NCBI GenBank assembly: GCA_015493615.1
Contig: WGCV01000033.1
Coordinates: forward strand, 1-63,313
Source: Melioribacteraceae bacterium
GTDB lineage: Bacteria > Bacteroidota > Ignavibacteria > Ignavibacteriales > Melioribacteraceae
Direction: 5' to 3'
DNA: 63,313 bases
In this document: piece by piece, positions 43,185-51,753 of the stretch
How positions within the stretch are numbered: the first letter of the stretch is position 1
How the letters are laid out: each line of letters opens with the position of its first letter
The notes under the pieces: generated by a model
Told to the model about the DNA's origin: nothing
The model's database searches: none
Seen by the model: only the letters and a program-made list of their open reading frames with translations
Program-made: the position numbers and the translations under genes

Positions 43185-45398
43185 ATGAAAAAACTATATT
43201 TTACAATTTTTGCTTTGTTATTTGCAATGTCAATTTACGGACAAGTGCGAATAACCAACACATCCAATTATCTGACGGCGGATCAAATGCTGCTGGCAAA
43301 TGAAATTAATGAAAGCGGCGAACCATTTGCCGAGGCGCTCGGATACAATCTGGACGATTTAGATCCTTTCACAGCTTACGCGCCGGACTCGATTTCATAT
43401 ACTCTCGGAATAAACAACTACGAATATTCCCGCTATCAACTTGGAACAATTGTATCCCGTTCAGGTATGGGATTGCATATGATATGGGCTCCAATTATCG
43501 GACAAATGGCGGCAATGGAAACAGACCCTAACTTTGACGGAAGTTTTACCGGCTCTCCCAACGGCTATAACGAAGACGATGAAATAATGAAAAACATTAT
43601 GCACTTCGGAATGCTTGCCAATCAAACTCCGCCGCAAAACGCATGGCCTCAGTTCGGTGAATTTATTGAAGGCGATCCCCATCTCCCACAGGCTGTTGCA
43701 TCAAACTTTACAACGGATTTTTCTTCTCTGCGCTGGGACAGAACCCAAATGGTTAAGCAGTTGAATCCCGCCGCAATGGGACAAACATTAATGAAACAAT
43801 ATTTGTGGGCGCAGGATATGCTTGGCGCATTCCATGATCAGAATGATGAAGGCATTGAACCTGACGGGACCAACTCTCCCGATTCTTCCGGCAGTCCTAA
43901 TTTTGACCCGAACAACAATATTTTTTACGGCGGAGATAATCTTGACGGATTTATCGGGCAAGTTCTTACAGCTGAAGGAATTAATAAAGTTAAATTCATT
44001 ATTTCATCTCTCGCTTATGACGGCTCCACGCTCGGAATGGTTGATCCCATGACTTACAATCCGGCTAACGGACTAAAATATTTCCCTCATAAAATTTCCG
44101 TTTCAGAAGAGATGGTTTCATCAACAATGCCTCCCAAGCCTGTTTCTTTTTCGGTAGTTGACGATAAAAGTTATCTTTGGGATCAATTTTCCTTAATCTG
44201 GGGAACACTTCATTTTACCGATATGATGGATCCGTCAAATAATTCCTCTTCGGCACATTTTGCATATCACACAGTATTTGACGGAAATCCGTTTCCCGCT
44301 CCAATGTCGCAAACCGGCGTCCCCGGTCCTTACGATTTGATGAAAGGCGCAAGTATGGTGATTTTCCAAAATATAATGGCAATGCATTTTAATTCAACTC
44401 AAGGTTCGTTTGATGATAAAGCATGGCTGGATAACGGACAGCTTGTGCAGAGCGGAATAATCTCAACTGTAAATGCCGGATACATTATTGTCGGATTATC
44501 TTCAGTTATTGATGAGTTTACCGGGATGCCTTTGGCTACCATGGCGAATGATGCGCTTGTTGCGCAGGCGGATTTTATCATGAATTCGCTCCACAAAGGA
44601 AATGGAGAATATGCAAATTCCTTCGATTTTAACAACGGCGCAGACGACGAACCGACGGAAGTAATCTCGCAGGCAGCTGCTATCAGAGGACTTTATGCGG
44701 CATATTCGGTAACGAACAATGTTAATTATTTGAACGCCGCCAATAACGCCTATGCATTTTTTATTAATAACTTTTATATTTCCGGAAAACATGCTTTCAG
44801 AACCACATTGAATGAAGATGTTGCGGTTTACTCTCCCCGCATTATTGCAATTATTGCGGGAGCGCTCAGAGAAGCGTCGCTTGTTGGCGGTAATTCCGAA
44901 TCCCCATTAATTTACACGAGATTCTTCCTCAACGTCGGCAATGCGATGCAGCTTTCCGAAGCCGCTCCTACAGGCGAAACAGGCTCAGATTCCGACGGCG
45001 ACGGAATTCCCTTTATTCCGGAACAACCTGACAGACTTCCTCCGGTATTCGCTTCGGAAGCAACATTAGCTTTAATTACGGGAGTTACCGATTTGGGCGA
45101 AGAACTGCCGACTAAATATGAATTAACACAAAATTATCCTAATCCGTTCAACCCGACAACGACAATAAATTATGCTATTGCAAGGAACGAAGCGACTAAG
45201 CAAACTGATGAATTATCCGTAAAACTTACAATATTCGATATTCTCGGACGCAAAGTAGCGACGCTCGTAAACAAAAAACAAGCTTCAGGTAATTACTCTG
45301 TTAAATTTGATGCAAGCCTGCTCGGCAGCGGAATTTACTTCTACACATTAAGAGCCGGAGATTTTACCTCTACAAGAAAAATGATATTGATGAAATAA
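43185..45398 (+). CDS. Large exported protein with T9SS type A sorting domain, mer-adjacent
   Basis: A 737-residue protein. Signal peptide (1-19), then a large helical region with long conserved-looking segments (GMGLHMIWAPIIGQMAAME, LRWDRTQMVKQLNPAAMGQ) that resembles an alpha/alpha toroid, for which I do not recognise a family. An Asp-rich SDSDGDGIPFIPE loop could bind calcium. The T9SS domain occupies about the last 85 residues (QNYPNPFNPTTTINYAI to KMILMK). That domain contains an extra piece (ARNEATKQ) translated from an interspersed repeat. A strong AAGGAG site precedes the ATG. Its link to mercury is by position only. Confidence 0.8.
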   Translation: MKKLYFTIFALLFAMSIYGQVRITNTSNYLTADQMLLANEINESGEPFAEALGYNLDDLDPFTAYAPDSISYTLGINNYEYSRYQLGTIVSRSGMGLHMIWAPIIGQMAAMETDPNFDGSFTGSPNGYNEDDEIMKNIMHFGMLANQTPPQNAWPQFGEFIEGDPHLPQAVASNFTTDFSSLRWDRTQMVKQLNPAAMGQTLMKQYLWAQDMLGAFHDQNDEGIEPDGTNSPDSSGSPNFDPNNNIFYGGDNLDGFIGQVLTAEGINKVKFIISSLAYDGSTLGMVDPMTYNPANGLKYFPHKISVSEEMVSSTMPPKPVSFSVVDDKSYLWDQFSLIWGTLHFTDMMDPSNNSSSAHFAYHTVFDGNPFPAPMSQTGVPGPYDLMKGASMVIFQNIMAMHFNSTQGSFDDKAWLDNGQLVQSGIISTVNAGYIIVGLSSVIDEFTGMPLATMANDALVAQADFIMNSLHKGNGEYANSFDFNNGADDEPTEVISQAAAIRGLYAAYSVTNNVNYLNAANNAYAFFINNFYISGKHAFRTTLNEDVAVYSPRIIAIIAGALREASLVGGNSESPLIYTRFFLNVGNAMQLSEAAPTGETGSDSDGDGIPFIPEQPDRLPPVFASEATLALITGVTDLGEELPTKYELTQNYPNPFNPTTTINYAIARNEATKQTDELSVKLTIFDILGRKVATLVNKKQASGNYSVKFDASLLGSGIYFYTLRAGDFTSTRKMILMK
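45175..45212 (+). repeat. Interspersed repeat fragment inside a coding region
   Basis: The segment attgcaaggaacgaagcgac and its following taagcaaa closely resembles the repeat at 62073-62105 (attacgaggagcgaagcgac, then aaagtaatct). It is in frame and adds ARNEATKQ between two strands of the sorting domain. Confidence 0.65.
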
Positions 45399-45410
45399 CG
45401 GTAACAGGAT

Positions 45411-45448
45411 AAATAAGGCGGTTTGAAAAAACCGCTTTATTTCCTTTT
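45411..45448 (+). terminator. Rho-independent terminator
   Basis: aaataaggcggttt (45411-45424) pairs with aaaccgctttattt (45429-45442), GAAA loop, then cctttttg. Confidence 0.85.
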
Positions 45449-45548
45449 TGGGAGTAGTTACAAATTATCAACAACAAAACTTTAAGATAAAATTACGCTT
45501 AAATCATTGACGAATTAAAAAGGATGGTTTGTCAAAATATTTTAACAT

Positions 45549-45566
45549 CTGTCAAATATTTGACAG
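45549..45566. promoter_or_regulatory. Perfect 18-bp palindrome, possible operator
   Basis: ctgtcaaatatttgacag, symmetric about 45557/45558. A related half (tgtcaaaatatt) lies just upstream near 45530. It may be a regulator site for the gene at 45803, now separated from it by a repeat element. Confidence 0.45.
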
Positions 45567-45597
45567 ATAAATAAAACCGGAAGAATTATTATTAGAA

Positions 45598-45739
45598 GGC
45601 TTTGCATAATCCCGAAATTTGTCATTCTGATCCCGCCTTGGCGGGAGAAGAATCTCAAAACTGGTAATAGTACCGAATTTAGAGATATTTCGGACGGCTC
45701 TCACCGTCCTCAATATGACAATTTTAGGTTTTGCAAAGG
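45598..45739. repeat. MITE-like interspersed element, copy C (inverted orientation)
   Basis: Ends ggctttgcataatcc and ggttttgcaaagg; internal cccgccttggcggg hairpin. Orientation is opposite to copies A and B. It lies about 65 bases upstream of the gene at 45803. Confidence 0.8.
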
Positions 45740-45802
45740 TCTCTATTAAAATAAAGATTAGTAAAACTTTAATCTCTTAATCAAAAAAAATGGAGTAGTT
45801 AA

Positions 45803-46318
45803 ATGAAAACATCAATAAAAATATCTGCAATAATAATGGCGGCACTTTTCTTTTTCTCCGCTTCAACTTTTGCTCAGGAACACAACCACATGAAAAACAT
45901 GGAAAAGAAAGGAAAGAAAACTCAAATTAACGCCAAACAGTTTGATAAAAACAAGGACGGTAAAGTATATCAGTGTTCAATGTGCTCTGATGAAATTTCC
46001 GACAAGCCGGGAACATGTCCTAATTGCGGAATGGAGTTCAAAGAAGTTTCCGTTGAAAAAGCCAACGCCAATCTGACAAAATATAAAGCAAAGATGAAAG
46101 GTATGAAAAAAGGCGAACACAACATGAAAGGTATGATGAAAGGAATGGGACACGAGCACGAAATGAAATCCGGCGCGAAAACTGCCGACTTGAGCAAATA
46201 CGATAAAAACCATGACGGATACGTTTACAAATGCGACAATAATTGCGGCTTGCCAAGCGATTCCCCCGGGAAATGCGAAAAATGCGGAGCCGATTTACAT
46301 AAAGTGAAAGTTAAATAA
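45803..46318 (+). CDS. Exported protein with two heavy-metal-binding modules
   Basis: A 171-residue protein. After a signal peptide (1-24) come two modules. Module 1 (about 37-85): DKNKDGKVYQCSMCSDEISD, then KPGTCPNCGM, with four Cys. Module 2 (about 133-171): DKNHDGYVYKCDNNCGLPSD, then CEKCGADL. They are joined by a Met/Lys/His-rich linker (MKGMKKGEHNMKGMMKGMGH). The HMBD pattern CxxC...CPxCGM is complete here, unlike in the CusB-type copies. A periplasmic metal-binding role is likely. A strong terminator follows. Confidence 0.8.
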   Translation: MKTSIKISAIIMAALFFFSASTFAQEHNHMKNMEKKGKKTQINAKQFDKNKDGKVYQCSMCSDEISDKPGTCPNCGMEFKEVSVEKANANLTKYKAKMKGMKKGEHNMKGMMKGMGHEHEMKSGAKTADLSKYDKNHDGYVYKCDNNCGLPSDSPGKCEKCGADLHKVKVK

Positions 46319-46342
46319 TTATTTAACTCCTCCGGAATTACA

Positions 46343-46378
46343 AAAGGGAATGAAAGTAACTTTTCATTCCCTTTTTTT
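46343..46378 (+). terminator. Rho-independent terminator
   Basis: aaagggaatgaaa (46343-46355) pairs perfectly with tttcattcccttt (46362-46374), then a T run. Marks the end of the metal island. Confidence 0.95.
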
Positions 46379-46385
46379 CTTGAAA

Positions 46386-46453
46386 CCTTTGCATAATCTA
46401 TAATTGTCATATTGAGTCCGCCCTGGCGGAGGATCGGAATAACAAATTTAGGT
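46386..46453. repeat. MITE-like interspersed element, copy D (truncated)
   Basis: Left end cctttgcataatc and the central tccgccctggcgga hairpin are kept; the right inverted repeat is missing. Confidence 0.65.
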
Positions 46454-46768
46454 TTATTTTGTGGCGCGGATTGATTAGCGATTCCCGAAGCATGAGGGAT
46501 GAGAGGTCAATCTGCGAGGGTTTGTGTAAAAAACAGCCAACGCAGATTTACCATTCTCCCGCTTCCCGCGGAAGATTTTAGTAATCTACGCTACGGAAAC
46601 GCTTCTGCTATTGCTGAAAAATTTCCCTCTCAATTCGCCAAAGCGGATTCCATAGGAAGGGGAATTTTCATGTCCGCCGAAGCGGACAAAACAATTCTTC
46701 ATTCTTAATTTAACCGAACCGGCAGTCCGCTTCGCTCACTTACTTCAACTATGTTGAAAACGAGGAAA
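46454..46768. other. Gene-free repeat mosaic after the metal island
   Basis: Contains pieces of the 'aatctacgctac' family near 46590 and palindromic stretches such as cgcttcccgcgg and tccgccgaagcgga. No reading frame with coding character seen on either strand. Confidence 0.6.
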
Positions 46769-47668
46769 CTATTCAAAAAACAACTTGGAGCTTAAATATT
46801 TTTCTCCTCTGTCCGGAAAAATCACAACGATTCTTCCGCTTTCAATTTCTTTAGCTGTTTCCCATGCGGCAAGCATTGCGGCTCCGCTGCTCATGCCTAC
46901 GAATATTCCTTCTTCCTTAACTATTTTTCTTGTCATCTCAAATGCGGCTTCTGTTTCAATCATTACTTTTTTATCAATCAAGGATTCATCGTAAATCGCG
47001 GGAACTATTGCTTCTTCCATATTTTTCAACCCTTGAATGTAGTGCCCCTTAACCGGATGAGCTTCAACCACTTTTACGTTCGGATTATTCTCTTTCAGTC
47101 CTTTTCCTACCCCCATTATTGTTCCCGAAGTTCCGATTGCCGAGACAAAATAATCAAGTTTTCCGTTTGTCTGTTTCCAGATTTCTTCGGCTGTCGTTTT
47201 GTAATGCGCAAGTTTGTTGTATTTATTTGAAAATTGGTCCGGCATAAAATATTTTTCCGGATTTTTTTCATACAGCTCGCGAGCTTTTAAGATTGCCGCA
47301 TCCGTTCCTTTTTCACTGTCGGTTAAAACAACTTTTGCACCGAAAGCTTTAATCATTTTTACTCGCTCAATCGACACAAGATTGCTCATTACAATTTCAA
47401 CAGAATAACCTTTAACGGCCCCTATCATCGCAAGTCCTATTCCGGTGTTTCCGGAAGTTGCTTCCAGAATTGTTTTATCCTTAGTCAAAACTCCTTCCGC
47501 TTCGGCTTGCTCAACCATTTTAAGCGCAATTCTATCTTTGATGCTTCCGGTCGGATTTTTACCTTCAAGCTTAGCCAAAATCTCCACATTCGGATTCGGA
47601 TTAAGATTATTTATTTTAACAAGAGGAGTTCCGCCTATTGTTTGTAGTACGTTTTCATATATTGTCAT
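46769..47668 (-). CDS. cysM: Cysteine synthase family protein (CysM-like)
   Basis: A 299-residue PLP enzyme that makes cysteine from O-acetylserine (or a similar acceptor) and sulfide or thiosulfate. Landmarks: TIGGTPLVKINNL, the PLP lysine in NPTGSIKDR (about residue 44), the substrate loop EATSGNTGIGLA and the phosphate loop GTSGTIMG. The short length (299) and GSIKDR context favour the CysM subgroup over CysK, though this is not certain. The DUF971 gene ends 2 bases before its start on the same strand. Confidence 0.88.
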   Translation of the reverse strand: MTIYENVLQTIGGTPLVKINNLNPNPNVEILAKLEGKNPTGSIKDRIALKMVEQAEAEGVLTKDKTILEATSGNTGIGLAMIGAVKGYSVEIVMSNLVSIERVKMIKAFGAKVVLTDSEKGTDAAILKARELYEKNPEKYFMPDQFSNKYNKLAHYKTTAEEIWKQTNGKLDYFVSAIGTSGTIMGVGKGLKENNPNVKVVEAHPVKGHYIQGLKNMEEAIVPAIYDESLIDKKVMIETEAAFEMTRKIVKEEGIFVGMSSGAAMLAAWETAKEIESGRIVVIFPDRGEKYLSSKLFFE

Positions 47669-47669
47669 T

Positions 47670-48005
47670 TTATTCCGTCTCTTTCTTTCTTGCTTCCGCT
47701 AGCATTTTTCCCCATTCAAGCAAAAGTTCGTATGAATAAATTCCGTATCCGTAACCATCTTTCCACGTTATCTGAATGGCGTAATTTCCCGCGACTTCAA
47801 TGTTTTTTATTTCATACTTTCCTTCCTTGTCGGGACCTTGGGGAGGGGGTGGAATCGTCTTCCACAAAATATGTTCCCCTTTGTTATTCGCGTCGGGAGA
47901 TTCGTCCCGCAAATATCGCAGCGGGTATTCATAAGTGTTTCCATCTTCCCAAGTGATCAAGAGTTCTTCTTTCTCTTTATTCAATTCTATTTTTATCGGT
48001 TTCAT
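47670..48005 (-). CDS. DUF971 (GBBH-like N-terminal domain) protein
   Basis: A 111-residue small beta protein with the DUF971 pattern: LLITWEDGNTYEYPLRYLRDESPDA, EIKNIEVAGNYAIQITWKDGYGYGIYSYELLLEW. The domain is the N-terminal zinc-containing module of gamma-butyrobetaine hydroxylase, but here lacks the Cys ligands. Stand-alone copies are often near iron-sulfur or Mrp genes; role unknown. Cotranscribed with the cysteine synthase. Confidence 0.88.
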   Translation of the reverse strand: MKPIKIELNKEKEELLITWEDGNTYEYPLRYLRDESPDANNKGEHILWKTIPPPPQGPDKEGKYEIKNIEVAGNYAIQITWKDGYGYGIYSYELLLEWGKMLAEARKKETE

Positions 48006-48017
48006 TTTTTTCCTTTC

Positions 48018-50126
48018 TTAATATTTGGGAGTAATTCCCATGTTGTAAAACATAAATGAATATATATCAGTGTAGAGCGAAATTGTTTTCTTAACGTTGG
48101 TTCCGGCTCCGTGACCGACCTTTGTTTCAATGCGAATCAGCGTCGGATTCGGTCCGGCGTTATCTTCCTGCAATGTTGCCGCATACTTAAAAGAGTGCGC
48201 CGGAAATACGCGGTCGTCGTGATCGGCAGTAGTAACCATTATTGCAGGATATTTAACTCCCTTCTTCAAATTATGAAGCGGAGAAATTTTATAAAGATAT
48301 TTAAATTCTTTTTTGTTGTCGCTCGAACCGTATTCCGGCACCCAAGCCCAGCCGATTGTAAACTTTTGAAATCTCAGCAAATCCATAACTCCCACCATCG
48401 GGAAAGCTACCTTTGCCAAATCGGGACGCTGGTTGATAATCACTCCCATTAAAAGTCCGCCGTTGGAGCCGCCCATTATCGCTAATTTTTCGTGCGAAGT
48501 ATATCCTTTTTTTATGAGATATTCTCCCGCCGCGATAAAATCGTCGTAGGCGTTTTGGCGTTTTTCTTTCATTGCGGCTTTGTGCCACTTTTCGCCGTAT
48601 TCGCCGCCGCCCCGTATATTTGCCATTGCGTAAACTCCGCCGTTTTCAAGAAGGGGAATGCGCGTAACGGAAAATCTCGGCGTCAGCGAAATATTAAATC
48701 CTCCGTATGCGTAAAGCAGCGTCGGATTGTTTCCGTCTAATTTCAATCCTTTTTTGTAGGTAATAAAAAGAGGCACCCTTGTTCCATCTTTACTTTTATA
48801 AAATACTTGCTTCGTTTCGTAATCCTCCGGATTGAACTTCACATTCGATTTTCTGAACAACTCGGAACTGTTTTTCTCAACATTGTATTTGTAGATTGTG
48901 GGGGGATAAGTAAACGAAGTGAATGTGTAAAAAACTTCCTTGTCGTTTTTCTGTCCCGAAAAACCGCTTGCGGTTCCGATGCCGGGCAACTTTACTTCCG
49001 CTATCTTTTTTCCATCCGTATTAAACAAATAGACTTTTGTATTCGCATCTTTCAAATACGAAACTATCAATTTGTTATCGACAAACGAAACGCTTCTAAT
49101 CGGATTTTCGGTTTCATTTATAATTGTTTTCCAATTTTTCTTTTCAGGATGCGTCGGATCAATTAATACGATTTTGTAATTCGGCGCTTTAAAATTTGTC
49201 TCCACCAAAAACTTATCGCCGATATTATCGATAAAAGAATATTGAGCTTCCAATTTATTGATTAGAGGTTTTATTTTTCCGTTATCTTTTGATAAATCTT
49301 TATAGTAAAGCAAATTGTAATCGGACGACCCTTCCCAGCCGCTGATAATCAAATATTTTTCATCTTCGGTTACGCTTGCGTCAAATCCGCGTCTCGGATT
49401 TTTCTTATCCTGCATTACCAATTTATCTTCGCTTTGCGGAGTACCGACTTTGTGATAATAAAGCTTCTGATATTCATTCTGCGCCTTTAACGCTTCCCCT
49501 TTTTTCGGAGCGTCGTAACGGCTGTAGAAAAACCCATCCTTGTACCACGCCATTCCCGAAAACTTAACCCAAGTAAGATGATCGCTAAGTTTTTTCCTTG
49601 TTGCGACTTCCATTACAAAAACGTCTCTCCAGTCGGAACCCCCTTTCGATATTGAGTAAGAAGCATATTTAGTATCGTGCGAAAATGACAATCCGGCAAG
49701 ACTTACGGAAGCGTCTTTTGAAAATTTATTCGGGTCGAGAAAAACTTCCGGCGTTCCTTTTATTCCTTTTTGATAATAAACCACGCTGTAGTTCTGCAAT
49801 CCGTCGTTTTTCGAAAAGAAATAATAATCGCCGTGCTTTGCCGGAGCGGAAAAACGTTCGTAATTAAATAGTTCGGTTAAGCGTTTTTTAATTTTATTAC
49901 GAAAAGGAATTTTACTTAAATATTCCTCGGTTAATTTATTTTCCTCTTCCACCCATTTTTTTGTTTCGGGAGAATTGACATCCTCCATCCACCTGTACGG
50001 ATCGGCAACTTTCGTCCCGAAATAATTATCAACTACATTCCCTTTATGCGGTTTCGGGTAATTTAATTTTGTCTGCGCCAATGCAAACATATTTAACGTT
50101 AAAATTAAAATCAGAAGCTTTTTCAT
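48018..50126 (-). CDS. Prolyl oligopeptidase family serine peptidase (S9A)
   Basis: A 702-residue exported peptidase cleaving after proline in short peptides. The signal peptide (1-17, ending LAQ) is followed by the N-terminal PKPHKGNVVDNYFGTKVADPYRWMED, a seven-bladed propeller and the C-terminal alpha/beta hydrolase. The catalytic residues are Ser in GGSNGG, Asp in DHDDRVFP and His in GHGAG. LYAYGGFNIS is the S9A oxyanion region. 12 bases separate it from the DUF971 gene. Predicted in the periplasm. Confidence 0.94.
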   Translation of the reverse strand: MKKLLILILTLNMFALAQTKLNYPKPHKGNVVDNYFGTKVADPYRWMEDVNSPETKKWVEEENKLTEEYLSKIPFRNKIKKRLTELFNYERFSAPAKHGDYYFFSKNDGLQNYSVVYYQKGIKGTPEVFLDPNKFSKDASVSLAGLSFSHDTKYASYSISKGGSDWRDVFVMEVATRKKLSDHLTWVKFSGMAWYKDGFFYSRYDAPKKGEALKAQNEYQKLYYHKVGTPQSEDKLVMQDKKNPRRGFDASVTEDEKYLIISGWEGSSDYNLLYYKDLSKDNGKIKPLINKLEAQYSFIDNIGDKFLVETNFKAPNYKIVLIDPTHPEKKNWKTIINETENPIRSVSFVDNKLIVSYLKDANTKVYLFNTDGKKIAEVKLPGIGTASGFSGQKNDKEVFYTFTSFTYPPTIYKYNVEKNSSELFRKSNVKFNPEDYETKQVFYKSKDGTRVPLFITYKKGLKLDGNNPTLLYAYGGFNISLTPRFSVTRIPLLENGGVYAMANIRGGGEYGEKWHKAAMKEKRQNAYDDFIAAGEYLIKKGYTSHEKLAIMGGSNGGLLMGVIINQRPDLAKVAFPMVGVMDLLRFQKFTIGWAWVPEYGSSDNKKEFKYLYKISPLHNLKKGVKYPAIMVTTADHDDRVFPAHSFKYAATLQEDNAGPNPTLIRIETKVGHGAGTNVKKTISLYTDIYSFMFYNMGITPKY

Positions 50127-50179
50127 TTCTTTTCCTCTTTTATTGAGATATATAAAATCTATTTGGTATTTTGACGAAC

Positions 50180-50653
50180 TTACTTTTTCATTGTTTCAGG
50201 CATTTGCACCGCTACAACTTTTCCCCGCGCGGTAACTTCTCCGTTAGCCGAAACGGTAATCTCCGTTATAACTTTTTTCCCTTTCTGCTCAATTACTTTT
50301 CCTCTCAGCTCCAGCTCAACGCCAAGCGGTGTCGGCTTCAGATAATCGACTTCGAGATGAGCCGTTACAAAGCGAAACGGCGGCATGGAATCGTAACTGC
50401 GATTTTCCTTTTTAAAAGCCGCAATAGCAGCCGTTCCCGTTCCGTGACAATCAATAATGGAGGCGATTAATCCGCCGTAAACATAGCCGGGAATCGCGGT
50501 ATGATACGGTTCGGGAATAAAATGCGCGACGGTTTCATCCCCTTCCGAATAACTTCGCAGATGATGTCCGTGGTCGTTTAATCTTCCGCATCCGTAGCAA
50601 TAGCTTACGTCATCGGGGTAAAAGTCCTGTACAGCTAAATCTTTAAAATCCAT
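50180..50653 (-). CDS. PaaI-family hotdog thioesterase
   Basis: A 157-residue 4HBT-fold protein: a Cys-containing head (SYCYGCGRLNDHGHHLR), then GYVYGGLIASIIDCHGTGTA, the hotdog active-site helix with the usual GG, and the strand HLEVDYLKPTPLG. It should hydrolyse an acyl-CoA of unknown type. The N-terminal CYGCG with the following His is typical of a subgroup. A candidate TATATTTG promoter lies just upstream. Confidence 0.85.
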   Translation of the reverse strand: MDFKDLAVQDFYPDDVSYCYGCGRLNDHGHHLRSYSEGDETVAHFIPEPYHTAIPGYVYGGLIASIIDCHGTGTAAIAAFKKENRSYDSMPPFRFVTAHLEVDYLKPTPLGVELELRGKVIEQKGKKVITEITVSANGEVTARGKVVAVQMPETMKK

Positions 50654-50688
50654 ACTCTTTCTTCCAAAATTTTATTTATTTTTACAAT

Positions 50689-50719
50689 CAAATATAACTT
50701 TATAATATTTTTCATTAAA
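50689..50719 (-). promoter_or_regulatory. Bacteroidota-type promoter for the thioesterase
   Basis: On the minus strand: TTTA (50719-50716), 19 bases, TATATTTG (50696-50689), an exact TAnnTTTG -7 element 36 bases before the ATG. Confidence 0.55.
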
Positions 50720-50732
50720 CAGAAAAAATATA

Positions 50733-51344
50733 ATGAGCAAAATAAAAGTTATTGTGTCTGATTTGGGGAATGTGCTGATTCCATTTGATTACGCTCCTCT
50801 CATAAAGAAACTTAATTCATACAAAGCGGGACTTGGAGAAAAGTTCGGCAAACTTTATATGGAAAATTACGACGTTCATCGTTCGTTTGAGAAGGGAGAA
50901 TTACCGGAAGATGATTTTTTAAAAATTATGTTGGATTGGACAGAGAATTTAGTTTCCCAAAAGGATTTTATTGAAATATATTCAAAAATATTCACAGAGA
51001 ATAAAGACGTAACCTCTCTGCTTCCTAAGCTAAAAAAAAACTACAAACTTATTCTTCTTTCCAACACAAACTCAATTCATCAAAAATACGGCTGGCAAAA
51101 CTACGAGTTCCTAAAATATTTTGACAAACTCATTCTTTCGCATGAAGTCGGCTTTGCGAAGCCGGAAAAAGGAATTTACAAAGCGGCGGAAAATTTCACC
51201 AAACTCCCAGGAGAAGCGCATCTTTTTATTGACGATATTGAAGAATATGTTGATGCAGCAAAATCTTTGGGCTGGGATGGAATAGTTTTTAAAGATGCGG
51301 AAAGTTTGAAAAGAAGTTTAACCGGGAAAGGAATTATTTTTTAG
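50733..51344 (+). CDS. HAD-superfamily hydrolase (class IA, YihX-like)
   Basis: A 203-residue phosphatase-like protein. HAD motifs: I, VSDLGNVLIPF (nucleophile Asp10; the +2 position is Gly, as in the YihX subgroup); II, LILLSNTN; III, Lys in FAKPEKGIY; IV, LFIDDIEE. A helical cap lies between I and II. It probably dephosphorylates a sugar phosphate. The last 11 bases overlap the hicA remnant on the other strand. Confidence 0.9.
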   Translation: MSKIKVIVSDLGNVLIPFDYAPLIKKLNSYKAGLGEKFGKLYMENYDVHRSFEKGELPEDDFLKIMLDWTENLVSQKDFIEIYSKIFTENKDVTSLLPKLKKNYKLILLSNTNSIHQKYGWQNYEFLKYFDKLILSHEVGFAKPEKGIYKAAENFTKLPGEAHLFIDDIEEYVDAAKSLGWDGIVFKDAESLKRSLTGKGIIF

Positions 51345-51530
51345 CTGAATCTTTATCCAGCAGAACCAACAAAGATTTTACTATTTTAGGATGCAGCGTT
51401 TTGCCTCTGTGAAATGGGATTACAAACCTATCTTTATTTGGCTGCCTTTATTTCTTAGAGGTTTAAATTCGGCTTTCAAAAGCATTTTTTCAGCTTCTTC
51501 CGGCGTTAATCTTGGAAATTTAGGCAACAT
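51334..51530 (-). pseudogene. hicA: hicA toxin remnant, frameshifted
   Basis: From ATG at 51530 the frame reads MLPKFPRLTPEEAEKMLLKA, then FKPLRNKGSQ, the HicA N-terminus, and stops early after GSQIKIGL. A second frame continues with RFVIPFHRGKTLHPKIVKSLL, the HicA C-terminus, ending at 51334. About ten bases seem lost near the GSH motif, including the catalytic His region. The toxin should be inactive. It overlaps the end of hicB, as in normal hicBA pairs. Confidence 0.75.
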
Positions 51531-51753
51531 TTACCTCAACAGAAGCTGTAATAATTTCTTGAGCAAAGTAATCTTCTCTCTCTTCCGGGGATAAAACTTC
51601 AAGATATAACTCAACAGCTTCTTTAATATTTTCTATAGTTTCGTCAAGAGTATCGCCTTGAGAGTGACAACCTGTTAAATCCGGACAAAACGCATAATAT
51701 CCGTTTTTATCCTTTTCAATAATAGAGACCTTTGCACAACCTAAATTTGTCAT
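51520..51753 (-). CDS. hicB: HicB-family antitoxin with 5' end replaced by a repeat element
   Basis: The C-terminal 70 residues are a normal HicB: VSIIEKDKNGYYAFCPDLTG, CHSQGDTLDETIENIKEAVE and LYLEVLSPEEREDYF. Its native first few codons are missing; the MITE-like element at 51729-51823 joins at that point. An ATG at 51753 inside the element is in frame and gives MTNLGCAK as a new N-terminus (77 residues in all). HicB should bind the HicA toxin and its own promoter, but its promoter is now also replaced. Confidence 0.7.
   Translation of the reverse strand: MTNLGCAKVSIIEKDKNGYYAFCPDLTGCHSQGDTLDETIENIKEAVELYLEVLSPEEREDYFAQEIITASVEVNVA

Larger units (their letters stand above)
45399..45802. 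other. Intergenic region: terminator, palindrome and repeat element
   Basis: A terminator occupies 45411-45448. A perfect 18-bp palindrome (ctgtcaaatatttgacag) lies at 45549-45566. The MITE-like copy C occupies 45598-45739. No gene seen. Confidence 0.7.

Noticed and set aside
46499-46708. 69-codon frame in the repeat mosaic
   Set aside because: Made of repeat pieces; no coding character.
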